Assembly (NCBI RefSeq): GCF_024227715.1
Contig: NZ_CP100448.1
Location: 1,426,001-1,490,000 of the forward strand
Direction of reading: 5' to 3'
DNA length: 64,000 bases
DNA from: Halomarina litorea
GTDB lineage: Archaea; Halobacteriota; Halobacteria; Halobacteriales; Haloarculaceae
Below the pieces are notes generated by a model. The model made no database searches. It had not been told where the DNA came from and worked only from the letters and a program-made list of their open reading frames with translations. The translations under genes were made by a program, and so were the position numbers. This document shows, piece by piece, positions 41,253 through 48,637 of this stretch; the first letter of the stretch is position 1; every line of letters begins with the position of its first letter.

Positions 41253-42260
41253 ATGGACGGGCACGCCGACACGTCGAGCGTCCACCGCATCGAGTACCCG
41301 GTGGACTGGCCGCCGGGACACGTCGCCAGCTACCTCGTCGAGTGCGAGGACACCCTGACGCTCGTCGACGCCGGGATGCCCGGCCCCCAGTGCGAGTCGG
41401 TCCTCCGGGGGGCACTCGCCGACCGGAACTTCGACGTCGCGGACCTCGACTGCCTCGTGCTCACCCACCCGCACGTCGACCACGTCGGGCAGGTCGGGAC
41501 GGTCCTCGACGAGGCCGACCCGACCGTGTACGTCCCCGCCGGCGTCGGGGACCGCTTCGAGCGCGACCTCGACGACCTCGAGACCGCAGTGCGCGAGACG
41601 GCGACGGCGGCGGGCCTGACCGACGACCAACTGGAGGGGGCCGTCTCGATGGCCGTCGAGTCGCTCCGGCGCAACCGGGGACTGTTGCCCCCCGAACGGG
41701 TCGACCACTGGGTGCGCGAGGGCGACCCGTTCGAGGTCGGCGGCACCCGCGTCGAGCCGATTCACACCCCCGGCCACCAGGCCGACCACTGCTGTTACCA
41801 CCTGCCCGAGTCGGGCGTCCTCGTCGCCGGCGACATGGCCATCGAACCGTTCCGGCCCGTCGCGCTCCACGCCGGCCTCGACCGCGAGGTCGACGAGGCC
41901 ATCGACGCCTTCTACGCCGCACTCGACCGACTGGACGACCTCGCGGAGACGGACGACCCCCGGCGCGTCCTCCCCGGGCACGGCCCGGCCCACGCGGACC
42001 TCGCGGGCGTCGTCCGGCGCGACCGGGAATCCCTCGACCGGATGCTCGACCGGACCGTCGAGGCCGTCAGAAACGCCGACGAACCGCCGTCGGCACTCGA
42101 CGTGACCGAGGGCCGCGTCCGCGACCGGGGTATCGAGTACATCGTCGCCGAGGTGGTCGGCGCGCTCCGCCACCTCGAATCGGCGGGCCGCCTCGAGAGC
42201 GAGACGGTCGACGGCGTGCGCCGCTACTCGCTCCCCGAGGACGCCTCGCCCGCGCCGTAG
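41253..42260 (+). CDS. MBL-fold metallo-hydrolase
   Basis: This 335-residue metallo-beta-lactamase-fold protein has the zinc motif THPHVDHVGQVG (His72-x-His74-x-Asp76-His77), a further HTPGHQADH and DMAIEPFRP, and the C-terminal helix-rich BLACT-like winged region (about 255-335: LDRTVEAVRNADEPPSALDVT to LESETVDGVRRYSL). This arrangement resembles LACTB2-like hydrolases or nucleases. The substrate may be an acyl-thioester or RNA; sequence does not decide. ATG 41253 has a box tttatcc about 31 bases upstream. The HtrA gene follows 30 bases later on the same strand. Confidence 0.85.
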   Translation: MDGHADTSSVHRIEYPVDWPPGHVASYLVECEDTLTLVDAGMPGPQCESVLRGALADRNFDVADLDCLVLTHPHVDHVGQVGTVLDEADPTVYVPAGVGDRFERDLDDLETAVRETATAAGLTDDQLEGAVSMAVESLRRNRGLLPPERVDHWVREGDPFEVGGTRVEPIHTPGHQADHCCYHLPESGVLVAGDMAIEPFRPVALHAGLDREVDEAIDAFYAALDRLDDLAETDDPRRVLPGHGPAHADLAGVVRRDRESLDRMLDRTVEAVRNADEPPSALDVTEGRVRDRGIEYIVAEVVGALRHLESAGRLESETVDGVRRYSLPEDASPAP

Positions 42261-42290
42261 CCTTTTGTCGCACCCGCTCGTCTCACCGGC

Positions 42291-43436
42291 ATGACTGATT
42301 CGATGCGGCGGCGGGCGGTCCTCGGCGTCGTCGGGTCGGCGCTCGCGGCCGGGTGCAGCGGATTCGGCGGGTCGGACTCGCCGGACGATTCGTCGGCGAC
42401 GACGGATGCGCCCACCGAGTCCGGGGGGACCACGTCCCCGACGGTGACCCGGTCGCTCTCGACGGCCCGCGCCGAGAGCGTCTACACCGAAGTCTATCGG
42501 GACGTCTCGCCCGCCATCGCCCAGGTGGTCGTCGGGTCGGGGGGACAGGGGACGGGGTTCGTCGTCGACGACCGCCACCTCGTGACCAACTACCACGTCG
42601 TCACGCCCGGCGTCTCCACCGGGTCGCCGACCGGTCCCGCCGCCGAGGAGGTGTCGGTGCGGTTCGAGGACGCCAGCCAGCGCGCCGCGCGGGTCGTCGG
42701 CCGCGACATCTTCGCCGACCTCGCGGTGGTGCGCGTCGAGGACCTCCCCGACGGCGCCGCCCAGGTCTCGTTCGCCGACCGCGACCCCGTCATCGGACAG
42801 GAGGTGGTCGCCATCGGCAACCCCTACGGGTTGGCGGGGTCGGTGTCGGCGGGCATCGTCAGCGGGACGGACCGCCTCATCCCGAGTCCCGCGGGGGTTC
42901 CGATACCGGACGCCATCCAGACGGACGCGGCAGTCAACCCCGGCAACTCCGGCGGTCCACTCGTCGGCCTCGGGGGCGACGTCCTCGGCGTCGTCAACTC
43001 CGGCGGCGGCGACAACATCGCGTTCGCTATCTCCGCCCCCCTCGCACGCCGGGTCGTTCCCGCGCTCGTCGAGTCGGGTACCTTCGAACACTCGTTCGTC
43101 GGCGTCTCGCTGACGGAGGTGACCCCCACCGTCGCGCGGGCGAACGACCTCGCGGCCGACCGCCCGCGGGGCCTCATCGTCCTCCGGACCGTCCCCGGGA
43201 GTCCCGCCGAGGGCGTCCTGCGCGGGAGCAGTCAGGAACAGGTCGACGACGTCACGGTCCCGGTCGGCGGCGACGTGGTCCTCGAACTCGGCGGGCAACC
43301 CGTGGACACGCTGGAGGCGTTCTCGGCGTATCTCGCGCTGGAGACCAGCCCCGGCGACACCGTCGGGGTGACGGTCCTGCGCAACGGCGAGCGCCGGACC
43401 CTCGACGTGACGCTCACGGACCGCCCGGCCCCCTGA
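42291..43436 (+). CDS. HtrA-like S1C serine protease, lipid-anchored
   Basis: This 381-residue exported trypsin-like protease has an N-terminal RRR Tat-like start and a lipobox AAGC (Cys22). The triad is His102 in TNYHVV, Asp143 in FADLAVV and Ser220 in NPGNSGGPL. A C-terminal PDZ domain (about 265-375: SFVGVSLTEVTPTVARAN to GDVVLELGGQPVDTLEAF) senses misfolded ends. It acts outside the membrane as a quality-control protease. It is likely co-transcribed with the upstream MBL gene. The spacer 24-55 is Ser/Thr/Asp-rich, usual for haloarchaeal lipoproteins. Confidence 0.92.
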   Translation: MTDSMRRRAVLGVVGSALAAGCSGFGGSDSPDDSSATTDAPTESGGTTSPTVTRSLSTARAESVYTEVYRDVSPAIAQVVVGSGGQGTGFVVDDRHLVTNYHVVTPGVSTGSPTGPAAEEVSVRFEDASQRAARVVGRDIFADLAVVRVEDLPDGAAQVSFADRDPVIGQEVVAIGNPYGLAGSVSAGIVSGTDRLIPSPAGVPIPDAIQTDAAVNPGNSGGPLVGLGGDVLGVVNSGGGDNIAFAISAPLARRVVPALVESGTFEHSFVGVSLTEVTPTVARANDLAADRPRGLIVLRTVPGSPAEGVLRGSSQEQVDDVTVPVGGDVVLELGGQPVDTLEAFSAYLALETSPGDTVGVTVLRNGERRTLDVTLTDRPAP

Positions 43437-43497
43437 GGGGTCGGCCGCCTTCGCGCGAACCCGTAGGCTCATCCCGCTCGGCCTCCCCTCTCCGCCC

Positions 43498-44196
43498 ATG
43501 ACGGACTACGAGGGCGCGTTCTTCGACATCGGCGGGGTCCTGCTGGACCTCGCCTCCGTGCGGGCGGGTTACGTCACCTTCCTCGACCGGTTCGCCGAAC
43601 GCGAGGGTATCGCCGACAGCGACGCCCTCGCGGACGACTGGCGGTCCGCGCTCGGCGCGTACTTCTCCGGGCGGGAGGGCACCGAGTACCGGCGCGCCCT
43701 GCCGGGCTACCAGCGAGCAATCGAGGAAGCGACGGGCCGCGAGGTGGCGGAAGCGGAGTGGCGGCCGCTCTTCGAGGAGGCGACGGCCGAGCACATCCGA
43801 CCCGTCGACGGGGCCGTCGAGGTAGTGGAGGCGCTCGACAGGGCGGGCGTCTACCTCGGCGTCATCAGCGACATCGACACGTGGGAGGCCGAACGGATGC
43901 TCGGGCAGTTCGGCATCTGGGAGCGCTTCCATCACGTCACCACCTCCGAGGCGGTGGGCCGGACGAAACCGGACCCCGCGATGTTCGAGGCGGCGCTCTC
44001 GAAGGCCCCCGTCGCCCCCGGCGATTCGCTGTACGTCGGCGACCGCTACGACCACGACATGCGCGGCGGGAAGGAGGCGGGCCTCGTCACCGTCGCCTAC
44101 GGCGAGGAGGCGACCGACGGCCCGGCCGAGAACGTCGACTACGTCGTCGAGGACTTCCGCGAGATTCTGGACATCGCGGGCGTGCGTCGGGAGTAG
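43498..44196 (+). CDS. HAD family hydrolase
   Basis: This 232-residue HAD phosphatase has motif I FFDIGGVLLDLAS (about 7-19; nucleophile Asp9, then Gly where many members have a second Asp), a helical cap (about 20-100), motif II VISDIDT, motif III GRTKPDPAMFEAAL and motif IV YVGDRYDHDMRGGKEAG. The DIGGVLLD form is found in haloacid dehalogenase and pyrimidine nucleotidase-like members, so the missing general acid may mean altered chemistry. The substrate is unknown. It follows HtrA by 61 bases and is convergent with a DUF1684 gene. Confidence 0.85.
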   Translation: MTDYEGAFFDIGGVLLDLASVRAGYVTFLDRFAEREGIADSDALADDWRSALGAYFSGREGTEYRRALPGYQRAIEEATGREVAEAEWRPLFEEATAEHIRPVDGAVEVVEALDRAGVYLGVISDIDTWEAERMLGQFGIWERFHHVTTSEAVGRTKPDPAMFEAALSKAPVAPGDSLYVGDRYDHDMRGGKEAGLVTVAYGEEATDGPAENVDYVVEDFREILDIAGVRRE

Positions 44197-44231
44197 TCGT
44201 CGCGAGTCGTCAGTAATCGTCGCGAGTCGTC
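44197..44231. repeat. Two 15-base direct repeats between convergent genes
   Basis: tcgtcgcgagtcgtc occurs at 44197-44211 and again at 44217-44231, with a period of 20 bases. A further partial tcgcg follows. The repeat fills the 40-base gap between the convergent HAD and DUF1684 genes. The two copies also contain internal gtcgtc halves. Replication slippage is the simplest explanation; a termination role is possible. Confidence 0.55.
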
Positions 44232-44236
44232 GCGGG

Positions 44237-44779
44237 TCAGTAGTCGGCGCGTTCGCCGGCTTCGATGGGGACGTCGAGATGGTTCTCGCTCGGGACGAGC
44301 GGGCACTCGTAGCGCTCCGAGTAGAGGCAGAAGGGGCTGTACGCGTCGTTGAAGTCGAGCACCCAGGAGCCGTCGGCCGCGCGGTCCTCCGGTTCGAGGT
44401 CGAGGTAGCGCCCGCCGCCGTAGGTGGTCTCGCCGTTGGTCGCGTCCGTGAACGGGACCCAGAGGCGGCCGTCGTCGGCGTCGGCGCGATAGGCCGTCAG
44501 GGTGTACTCCGACCCGTCGAGCGAGAAGCGGAACTCGCCCCACCGGAGGTAGGTCCGCCGGCCGTCCGTCGTGGTCTCCACCTCGAGTTCGTCGTGTTCG
44601 TCGAACTCGTGGAGGGGGAGTTCGAACCGGTAGTCCTCGTCCGGCGGGTAGTACGAGAGGCCGTCGAAGTCGCCGCGCTGGCTCGCCGGGATGGGCGAGC
44701 GCGGGTTCTGAGCGAAGTACTCGTCTTTCTGTGTGCGCTGGCGCTGGAGGTCCGCCGCCCACTCCTCGTGTTCGTCCAT
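44237..44779 (-). CDS. DUF1684 domain protein
   Basis: This 180-residue protein has the DUF1684 pattern: EWAADLQRQRTQKDEYFAQN with the helix start, SPIPASQRGDFDGLSYYP, FSLDGSEYTLTAYRAD, LWVPFTDATNGETTYGGGRYL and the C-terminal DFNDAYSPFCLYSERYECPL, where Asn, Tyr, Pro and Cys are characteristic. No signal or membrane helix is visible; it should be cytoplasmic. Biochemical function is unknown. ATG 44779 was preferred because it immediately precedes the conserved first helix; an upstream extension exists but is low complexity. It is divergent from the SDR gene at 44884. Confidence 0.82.
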   Translation of the reverse strand: MDEHEEWAADLQRQRTQKDEYFAQNPRSPIPASQRGDFDGLSYYPPDEDYRFELPLHEFDEHDELEVETTTDGRRTYLRWGEFRFSLDGSEYTLTAYRADADDGRLWVPFTDATNGETTYGGGRYLDLEPEDRAADGSWVLDFNDAYSPFCLYSERYECPLVPSENHLDVPIEAGERADY

Positions 44780-44850
44780 GGCGTTCGTGAGGCGGCGGGA
44801 CAGTAAACCTCCTGCGCCCCTGAAACCGACCGGCGTGACCCCGGGATAGC

Positions 44851-44858
44851 TATTTATC
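44851..44858 (+). promoter_or_regulatory. TATA box of the 44884 SDR gene
   Basis: tatttatc lies 26 bases before the ATG at 44884, exactly the distance for a leaderless haloarchaeal transcript. It is the only AT cluster in this 104-base divergent gap. No operator was recognised around it. Confidence 0.6.
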
Positions 44859-44883
44859 ACGGACCCGCCACATCAGGGTCGCA

Positions 44884-45660
44884 ATGGACCTTGGACTCAG
44901 TGACCGCACTGCCCTCGTGACGGGCGGCGGCGGCCGCATCGGGAGCGAAGACTGCAGAGTGCTGGCGGAGGAGGGCGCCGAGGTGGTCGTCCTCGACGTG
45001 GACGAGGACGCCGCCCAGTCCGTCGCCGACGAAATCAGTGAGGACGGGGGCACCGCCCACGCCGTCGTCTGCGACCTCACCGACCGCGAGGACGTGGCCG
45101 ACACCGTCGGGGCCCTCCGTGAGGAGACGGGCGGTGTCGACGTCCTCGTGAACAACGCCGCGATGGTGGACGCCCGCGACCGGGTGGCGAACTTCGACGA
45201 CGACGTCTGGGACCGCGACGTCGCCATCAACCTCACCGGCGCGTACAACGTCACCCGTGAGGTGTTCCCCGCGATGTGCGACCGCGGGTGGGGCCGCGTC
45301 ATCAACATGTCCTCGATGGCGGGGTGGCAGGGCGGCTTCGGGCAGATTTCCTACTCCGCGACGAAGGCCGCGCTCATCGGCTTCGGCAAGACCCTCGCCC
45401 TCGAAGGCGCGCAGTCCGGCGTCACCTCGAACGTCATCGCGCCGAACATCGTCGTCGAGGCGCTCGCAGACATGTCCATCGAGGAACTGGAGGAGTTCGA
45501 CTCGCACTTCGCGCGCATCGCCAAGGCGACGCCGATGCGCAAACTCGGGAAGGAGCGCGACGTGGCCGACATGGTCGCGTTCCTCTCCAGCGAGCAGGCC
45601 TCCTACGTGACGGGACAGGTCGTCGGCGTCACCGGCGGCATCGACCTCTTCTCGTTCTAG
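44884..45660 (+). CDS. SDR family oxidoreductase
   Basis: This 258-residue short-chain dehydrogenase has TGGGGRIG as cofactor loop (14-21), VVLDVDE after the second strand (the Asp suggests NAD), NNAAMVD, catalytic Ser in NMSSMAG, Tyr-Lys in YSATKAAL and a C-terminal VAFLSSEQASYVTGQVVGVTGG. It resembles 3-hydroxyacyl-CoA or cyclic alcohol dehydrogenases. The gene is transcribed from a well-placed TATA box. Its stop overlaps by four bases with the stop side of the convergent lipoprotein gene, leaving no 3' spacer. The substrate is unknown. Confidence 0.9.
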   Translation: MDLGLSDRTALVTGGGGRIGSEDCRVLAEEGAEVVVLDVDEDAAQSVADEISEDGGTAHAVVCDLTDREDVADTVGALREETGGVDVLVNNAAMVDARDRVANFDDDVWDRDVAINLTGAYNVTREVFPAMCDRGWGRVINMSSMAGWQGGFGQISYSATKAALIGFGKTLALEGAQSGVTSNVIAPNIVVEALADMSIEELEEFDSHFARIAKATPMRKLGKERDVADMVAFLSSEQASYVTGQVVGVTGGIDLFSF

Positions 45661-46379
45661 CGGGGGACGGGGGCGACTCCCCCGACCACGCTCCCCTCGC
45701 TCGTGACGACCACGACGGGGACCGTCCCGGCGAGCGACCGCCGCTCTCCCGAATCCCACCGAAACGTGACCGACTCCCCGGTGTCGAGCGTCGCCGTCAC
45801 CCGGTAGGCGTCGGTCCGCGGGTCGTCCGCGACGGCGGAGACGTAGACGCCCGTGTCGGGACCCACCGAGAACTCGTCGGTCGTCGCGTCCCCCGAGGCG
45901 TTCGGCCCGACGGGTTCGAGTGTCACCGTCACGGTCCGCCCTTCCTCGGCGAAACTGTAGACGCGGAGCGCGAGGTTCCGGTCGTCCCGGCCGTCGCCGC
46001 CGTCCCGCCGCGTCACCGTCCCCTCGCCGATGCGCGTCTCGCTCGACGTGGTGACCCGGTACACCGACTGCCAGCGCCCGGTGCCAGTCTGGTCACCGTA
46101 GCTGAACCCGCCGCTACACCCGACGAACGCGTAACCCGCCCGGTCGGTCGTCCCGAGCGTCGTCGCGCCGCAGGCGAGGCGTTCTTCGGTCGCGCCCCGG
46201 TCCGCGGCCGCCCGGTGCCGCTTGGTCGTCTCGCTGGCGTTGGCGTAGTCCGCGACCCGGTCTGCGGTCAGCGTCTCCGGGTGGTCGGGGGCCGGCGGGG
46301 GGTCGATGGTGCCGAGGCCGAGACAGCCGACGAGCGCGAGGAGCGCCACGAGGGCGAGGATACGGGCGGGGAGGGCCAT
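45657..46379 (-). CDS. Predicted lipoprotein of unknown function
   Basis: This 240-residue secreted protein has a short basic start, a hydrophobic helix (ARILALVALLAL) and a lipobox LVGC (Cys19). The mature region has three Cys (ERLACGATTL and AFVGCSGG), possibly one disulfide, and alternating strands VYRVTTSSETRIG, RTVTVTLEPVG and YRVTATLDTGESVTF. No domain is recognised. It is divergent from the PfkB gene by 51 bases, the gap containing tacttaacc that could serve as TATA for either. An outer-face binding or structural role is likely but unproven. Confidence 0.65.
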   Translation of the reverse strand: MALPARILALVALLALVGCLGLGTIDPPPAPDHPETLTADRVADYANASETTKRHRAAADRGATEERLACGATTLGTTDRAGYAFVGCSGGFSYGDQTGTGRWQSVYRVTTSSETRIGEGTVTRRDGGDGRDDRNLALRVYSFAEEGRTVTVTLEPVGPNASGDATTDEFSVGPDTGVYVSAVADDPRTDAYRVTATLDTGESVTFRWDSGERRSLAGTVPVVVVTSEGSVVGGVAPVPR

Positions 46380-46430
46380 ACCCCGGCTTCAGTGCTGAAC
46401 TACTTAACCGAGGGGGCGAGTAAGCCCGCC

Positions 46431-47372
46431 ATGACCGACGACGGGGTGCTGGTGGCCGGCGAGACGCTGGTGGACATGCTCCCGGCCGGTGGTGCGGGAA
46501 CCGACGGGGAGACCTTCCATCGTCACGCCGGGGGTGCGCCCGCGAACGTCGCCGTCGGCCTCGCCCGCCTCGGCGACCCGCCGCAGTTCTGGACGCGACT
46601 GGGCGGCGACCGGTTCGGCGACTTCCTCGCCACTACGCTCGCCGACGAGGGTGTCTCCGACACGCTGGTCGAACGCGGGTCGGGGACGACGGCGCTGGCG
46701 TTCACCGAACCGGGTGTCGAGGGCCGCTTTCGCTTCTACGCGTCGGGGACGGAGACGGTGGCGCTGGACGCCGACCGGGTCCCCGACGGCGTCCTCGACT
46801 CGGTGGGATGGGTCCACGTCGGGGGGTTCCTGCTCGGCTTCCCCGAGGCACGGCGGGCGACGGTCCGCCTCGTCGAACGCGCCCGCAGTCGGGGGTGTAC
46901 CGTCTCGTTCGACCCGAACGTCCGCCCGGAGGTGTTCGCCGACGGGGAGACGATGCGGGCGGCAATCGACCGCCTCGTCGCCCGCGCGGACGTGCTGAAG
47001 GTCTCGGAGGAGGACCTCTCGCTCGCGGGCTACGACTTCCCGGACCCCGTGTCGGCGCTGGCAGACCGCGGCCCGCACACGGTCTTCCGCACGCGCGGCG
47101 CGGACGGCGCGAGCGCACTCGCCACGGAGGACGCGCCGTGGGGAGCGGGCCGCTTCGACCACGACGGCGTCCCCGTCGACGCCGTCGAGACGACGGGCGC
47201 GGGCGACGCCTTCACCGCCGGCGCGATAGCGGCCCTCCGGGACGGCGAGTCGCTCCCGGACGCCCTCGGGTTCGCCGTCGCGGCGGGCGCGGCGGCGACC
47301 ACCGCCCACGGCGCGATGGGCGCCCTCCCGACCCACGAGGTGGTCGAGTCGACCCGGCGGGACGTGGCGTAG
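46431..47372 (+). CDS. PfkB family sugar kinase
   Basis: This 313-residue carbohydrate kinase of the ribokinase/PfkB family has the N-terminal HAGGAPANVAVGLARLG (about 30-46), FRFYASGTETVALD, SFDPNVRPEVF and the active-site ETTGAGDAFTAGAIAAL (about 256-272) with catalytic Asp. It looks most like bacterial and haloarchaeal fructokinases, but ketohexo-, ribo- and KDG-kinases cannot be excluded. It is not a duplicate of kdgK, since the sugar-binding loops differ. ATG 46431 lies 30 bases after tacttaac, a plausible TATA. An EamA transporter gene follows 30 bases downstream, suggesting a shared message. Confidence 0.85.
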   Translation: MTDDGVLVAGETLVDMLPAGGAGTDGETFHRHAGGAPANVAVGLARLGDPPQFWTRLGGDRFGDFLATTLADEGVSDTLVERGSGTTALAFTEPGVEGRFRFYASGTETVALDADRVPDGVLDSVGWVHVGGFLLGFPEARRATVRLVERARSRGCTVSFDPNVRPEVFADGETMRAAIDRLVARADVLKVSEEDLSLAGYDFPDPVSALADRGPHTVFRTRGADGASALATEDAPWGAGRFDHDGVPVDAVETTGAGDAFTAGAIAALRDGESLPDALGFAVAAGAAATTAHGAMGALPTHEVVESTRRDVA

Positions 47373-47402
47373 GTTCTTCACCCCACTTCACCAACGGGAG
47401 GC

Positions 47403-48314
47403 GTGTCCCGCCTCCGCCCCGTCGCGCTGTTCCTCTCGCTCGGTCTCCTGTGGGGGTTGTCGTTCCCCGCCATCACGGTGGGGCTGTCGGCGCTCGACCC
47501 GCTGTTCTTCGCGGCGACGCGCTACGACGTGGCCGCCGTCGCCCTCCTCGCGTACGCCGTCTTCGGCACCGAGCGCTGGCGGCCGACCGGCCGCGACGAC
47601 GTGCTGGCGGTGCTCGCGGGCGGGGTGTTCCTCGTCGCGGGCAACAGCCTGCTGTTCGTCGGTCAGCAGACGACGACCAGCGGCGTCGCCGCCATCATCT
47701 ACAGCCTCATCCCCATCCTGACGACGGTGTTCGCCTTCCTCCTGCTGGCGGACGAGCGCCTCTCGCGGACCGGCCTTCTGGGGGTCTGCTTCGGCCTCGT
47801 CGGCGTCGTCATCATCGCCCGACCCGAACCGGGGAACCCGCTCGCGGCGGGCGTCGTCGGCAAACTCCTCATCCTCGCGGCCGCCGCCAGCGTCGCCCTC
47901 GGGAGTGTCCTCATCCGGCGGCTGTCGCCGTCGCTCGACGATGCCGGGCTGACCGGGTGGTCGATGCTCGCCGGGGCGGTGTTCCTCCACGTCGGGAGCC
48001 TCGCCACCGGGGAGTCCGTCCCCGGCGCGCTCTCGCCGGCGGTGCTGACGGCCGTCGTCTACCTCGGGACGCTCGCCACCGCCGTCGCCTTCCTCATCTA
48101 CTTCCACCTGCTCGGCACCTACGGTCCCCTCCAGAGCAACCTCGTCTCCTACGTGGTGCCGGTCGTCGCCACCGTCGCGGGCGCACTCTTGCTGGACGAA
48201 CCCATCACGCCGCTCACCGTCGTCGGGTTCGCGGTCATCCTGCTCGGGTTTGTCCTCCTCCAGCGCCGCTCCCTGGCGCGGTTCCTCGCAGAACGTCGCG
48301 GGACGAGAGCGTAG
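47403..48314 (+). CDS. EamA/DMT family transporter
   Basis: This 303-residue membrane protein has ten predicted helices in two five-helix EamA repeats: the first from LFLSLGLLWGLSFPAITVGL to VGVVIIAR (about residue 140), the second from LLILAAAASVALGSVLI to the end. WGLSFPA, PILTTVFAFLLLADERL and VVPVVATVAGALLLDEPIT are the conserved repeat ends. DMT exporters release amino acids or other metabolites, or import small molecules. The start is a GTG at 47403; no ATG fits before the first helix. It is probably co-transcribed with the PfkB kinase. The substrate is unknown. Confidence 0.88.
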   Translation: MSRLRPVALFLSLGLLWGLSFPAITVGLSALDPLFFAATRYDVAAVALLAYAVFGTERWRPTGRDDVLAVLAGGVFLVAGNSLLFVGQQTTTSGVAAIIYSLIPILTTVFAFLLLADERLSRTGLLGVCFGLVGVVIIARPEPGNPLAAGVVGKLLILAAAASVALGSVLIRRLSPSLDDAGLTGWSMLAGAVFLHVGSLATGESVPGALSPAVLTAVVYLGTLATAVAFLIYFHLLGTYGPLQSNLVSYVVPVVATVAGALLLDEPITPLTVVGFAVILLGFVLLQRRSLARFLAERRGTRA

Positions 48315-48320
48315 CCCGCT

Positions 48321-48488
48321 TCAGGTCGCCGACGTCGTCGGCCCGTCCATGCTGAACCGCTCGACGGCCGTCTCGCCGCACCTGCACTCTCCGTCCTCGG
48401 TGGGGAGGATGAACGATCCGTCGGCGCGTTCGCGTCCGGCGTAGGCCTGACCGCACGCCGTACACGTGACGATTGCGCGACTGCTCAT
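48321..48488 (-). CDS. Small zinc-ribbon-like protein, 55 aa
   Basis: On the minus strand ATG 48488 to TGA 48321 encodes 55 residues with CTACGQ (Cys9 and Cys12) and CRCGET (Cys37 and Cys39), a CxxC-CxC arrangement of a single zinc knuckle. It begins MSSRAIVTCTACGQAY and ends in DGPTTSAT. Many such microproteins exist in haloarchaea, some with roles in biofilm or stress, but this one is not recognised. It is convergent with the EamA gene, six bases apart. An AT cluster lies upstream (ccaaaacagtttg region, about 48565-48580). Confidence 0.7.
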   Translation of the reverse strand: MSSRAIVTCTACGQAYAGRERADGSFILPTEDGECRCGETAVERFSMDGPTTSAT

Positions 48489-48637
48489 CGGCGACTCACC
48501 TGCCTCGACTGCGGGGGTTCGTCGGTCGGCATGGGAGTACCCGGACCGACACGGCGCGGCAGGGTATAGCCATCACCAAACTGTTTTGGACGTCCTCATT
48601 GGGGCCCACACGCCCGGTGTGGGCGGTACTCGCTCGG

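Noticed and set aside
44197-44231. Direct repeats considered as a CRISPR fragment
   Set aside because: Only two copies, spacer of five bases, and no cas genes in the window.
46401-46422. TACT and GAGTA half-sites before the PfkB kinase gene
   Set aside because: Both halves of the TrmB consensus are present, but the spacer is 13 bases instead of 7-8, so it was not called an operator.
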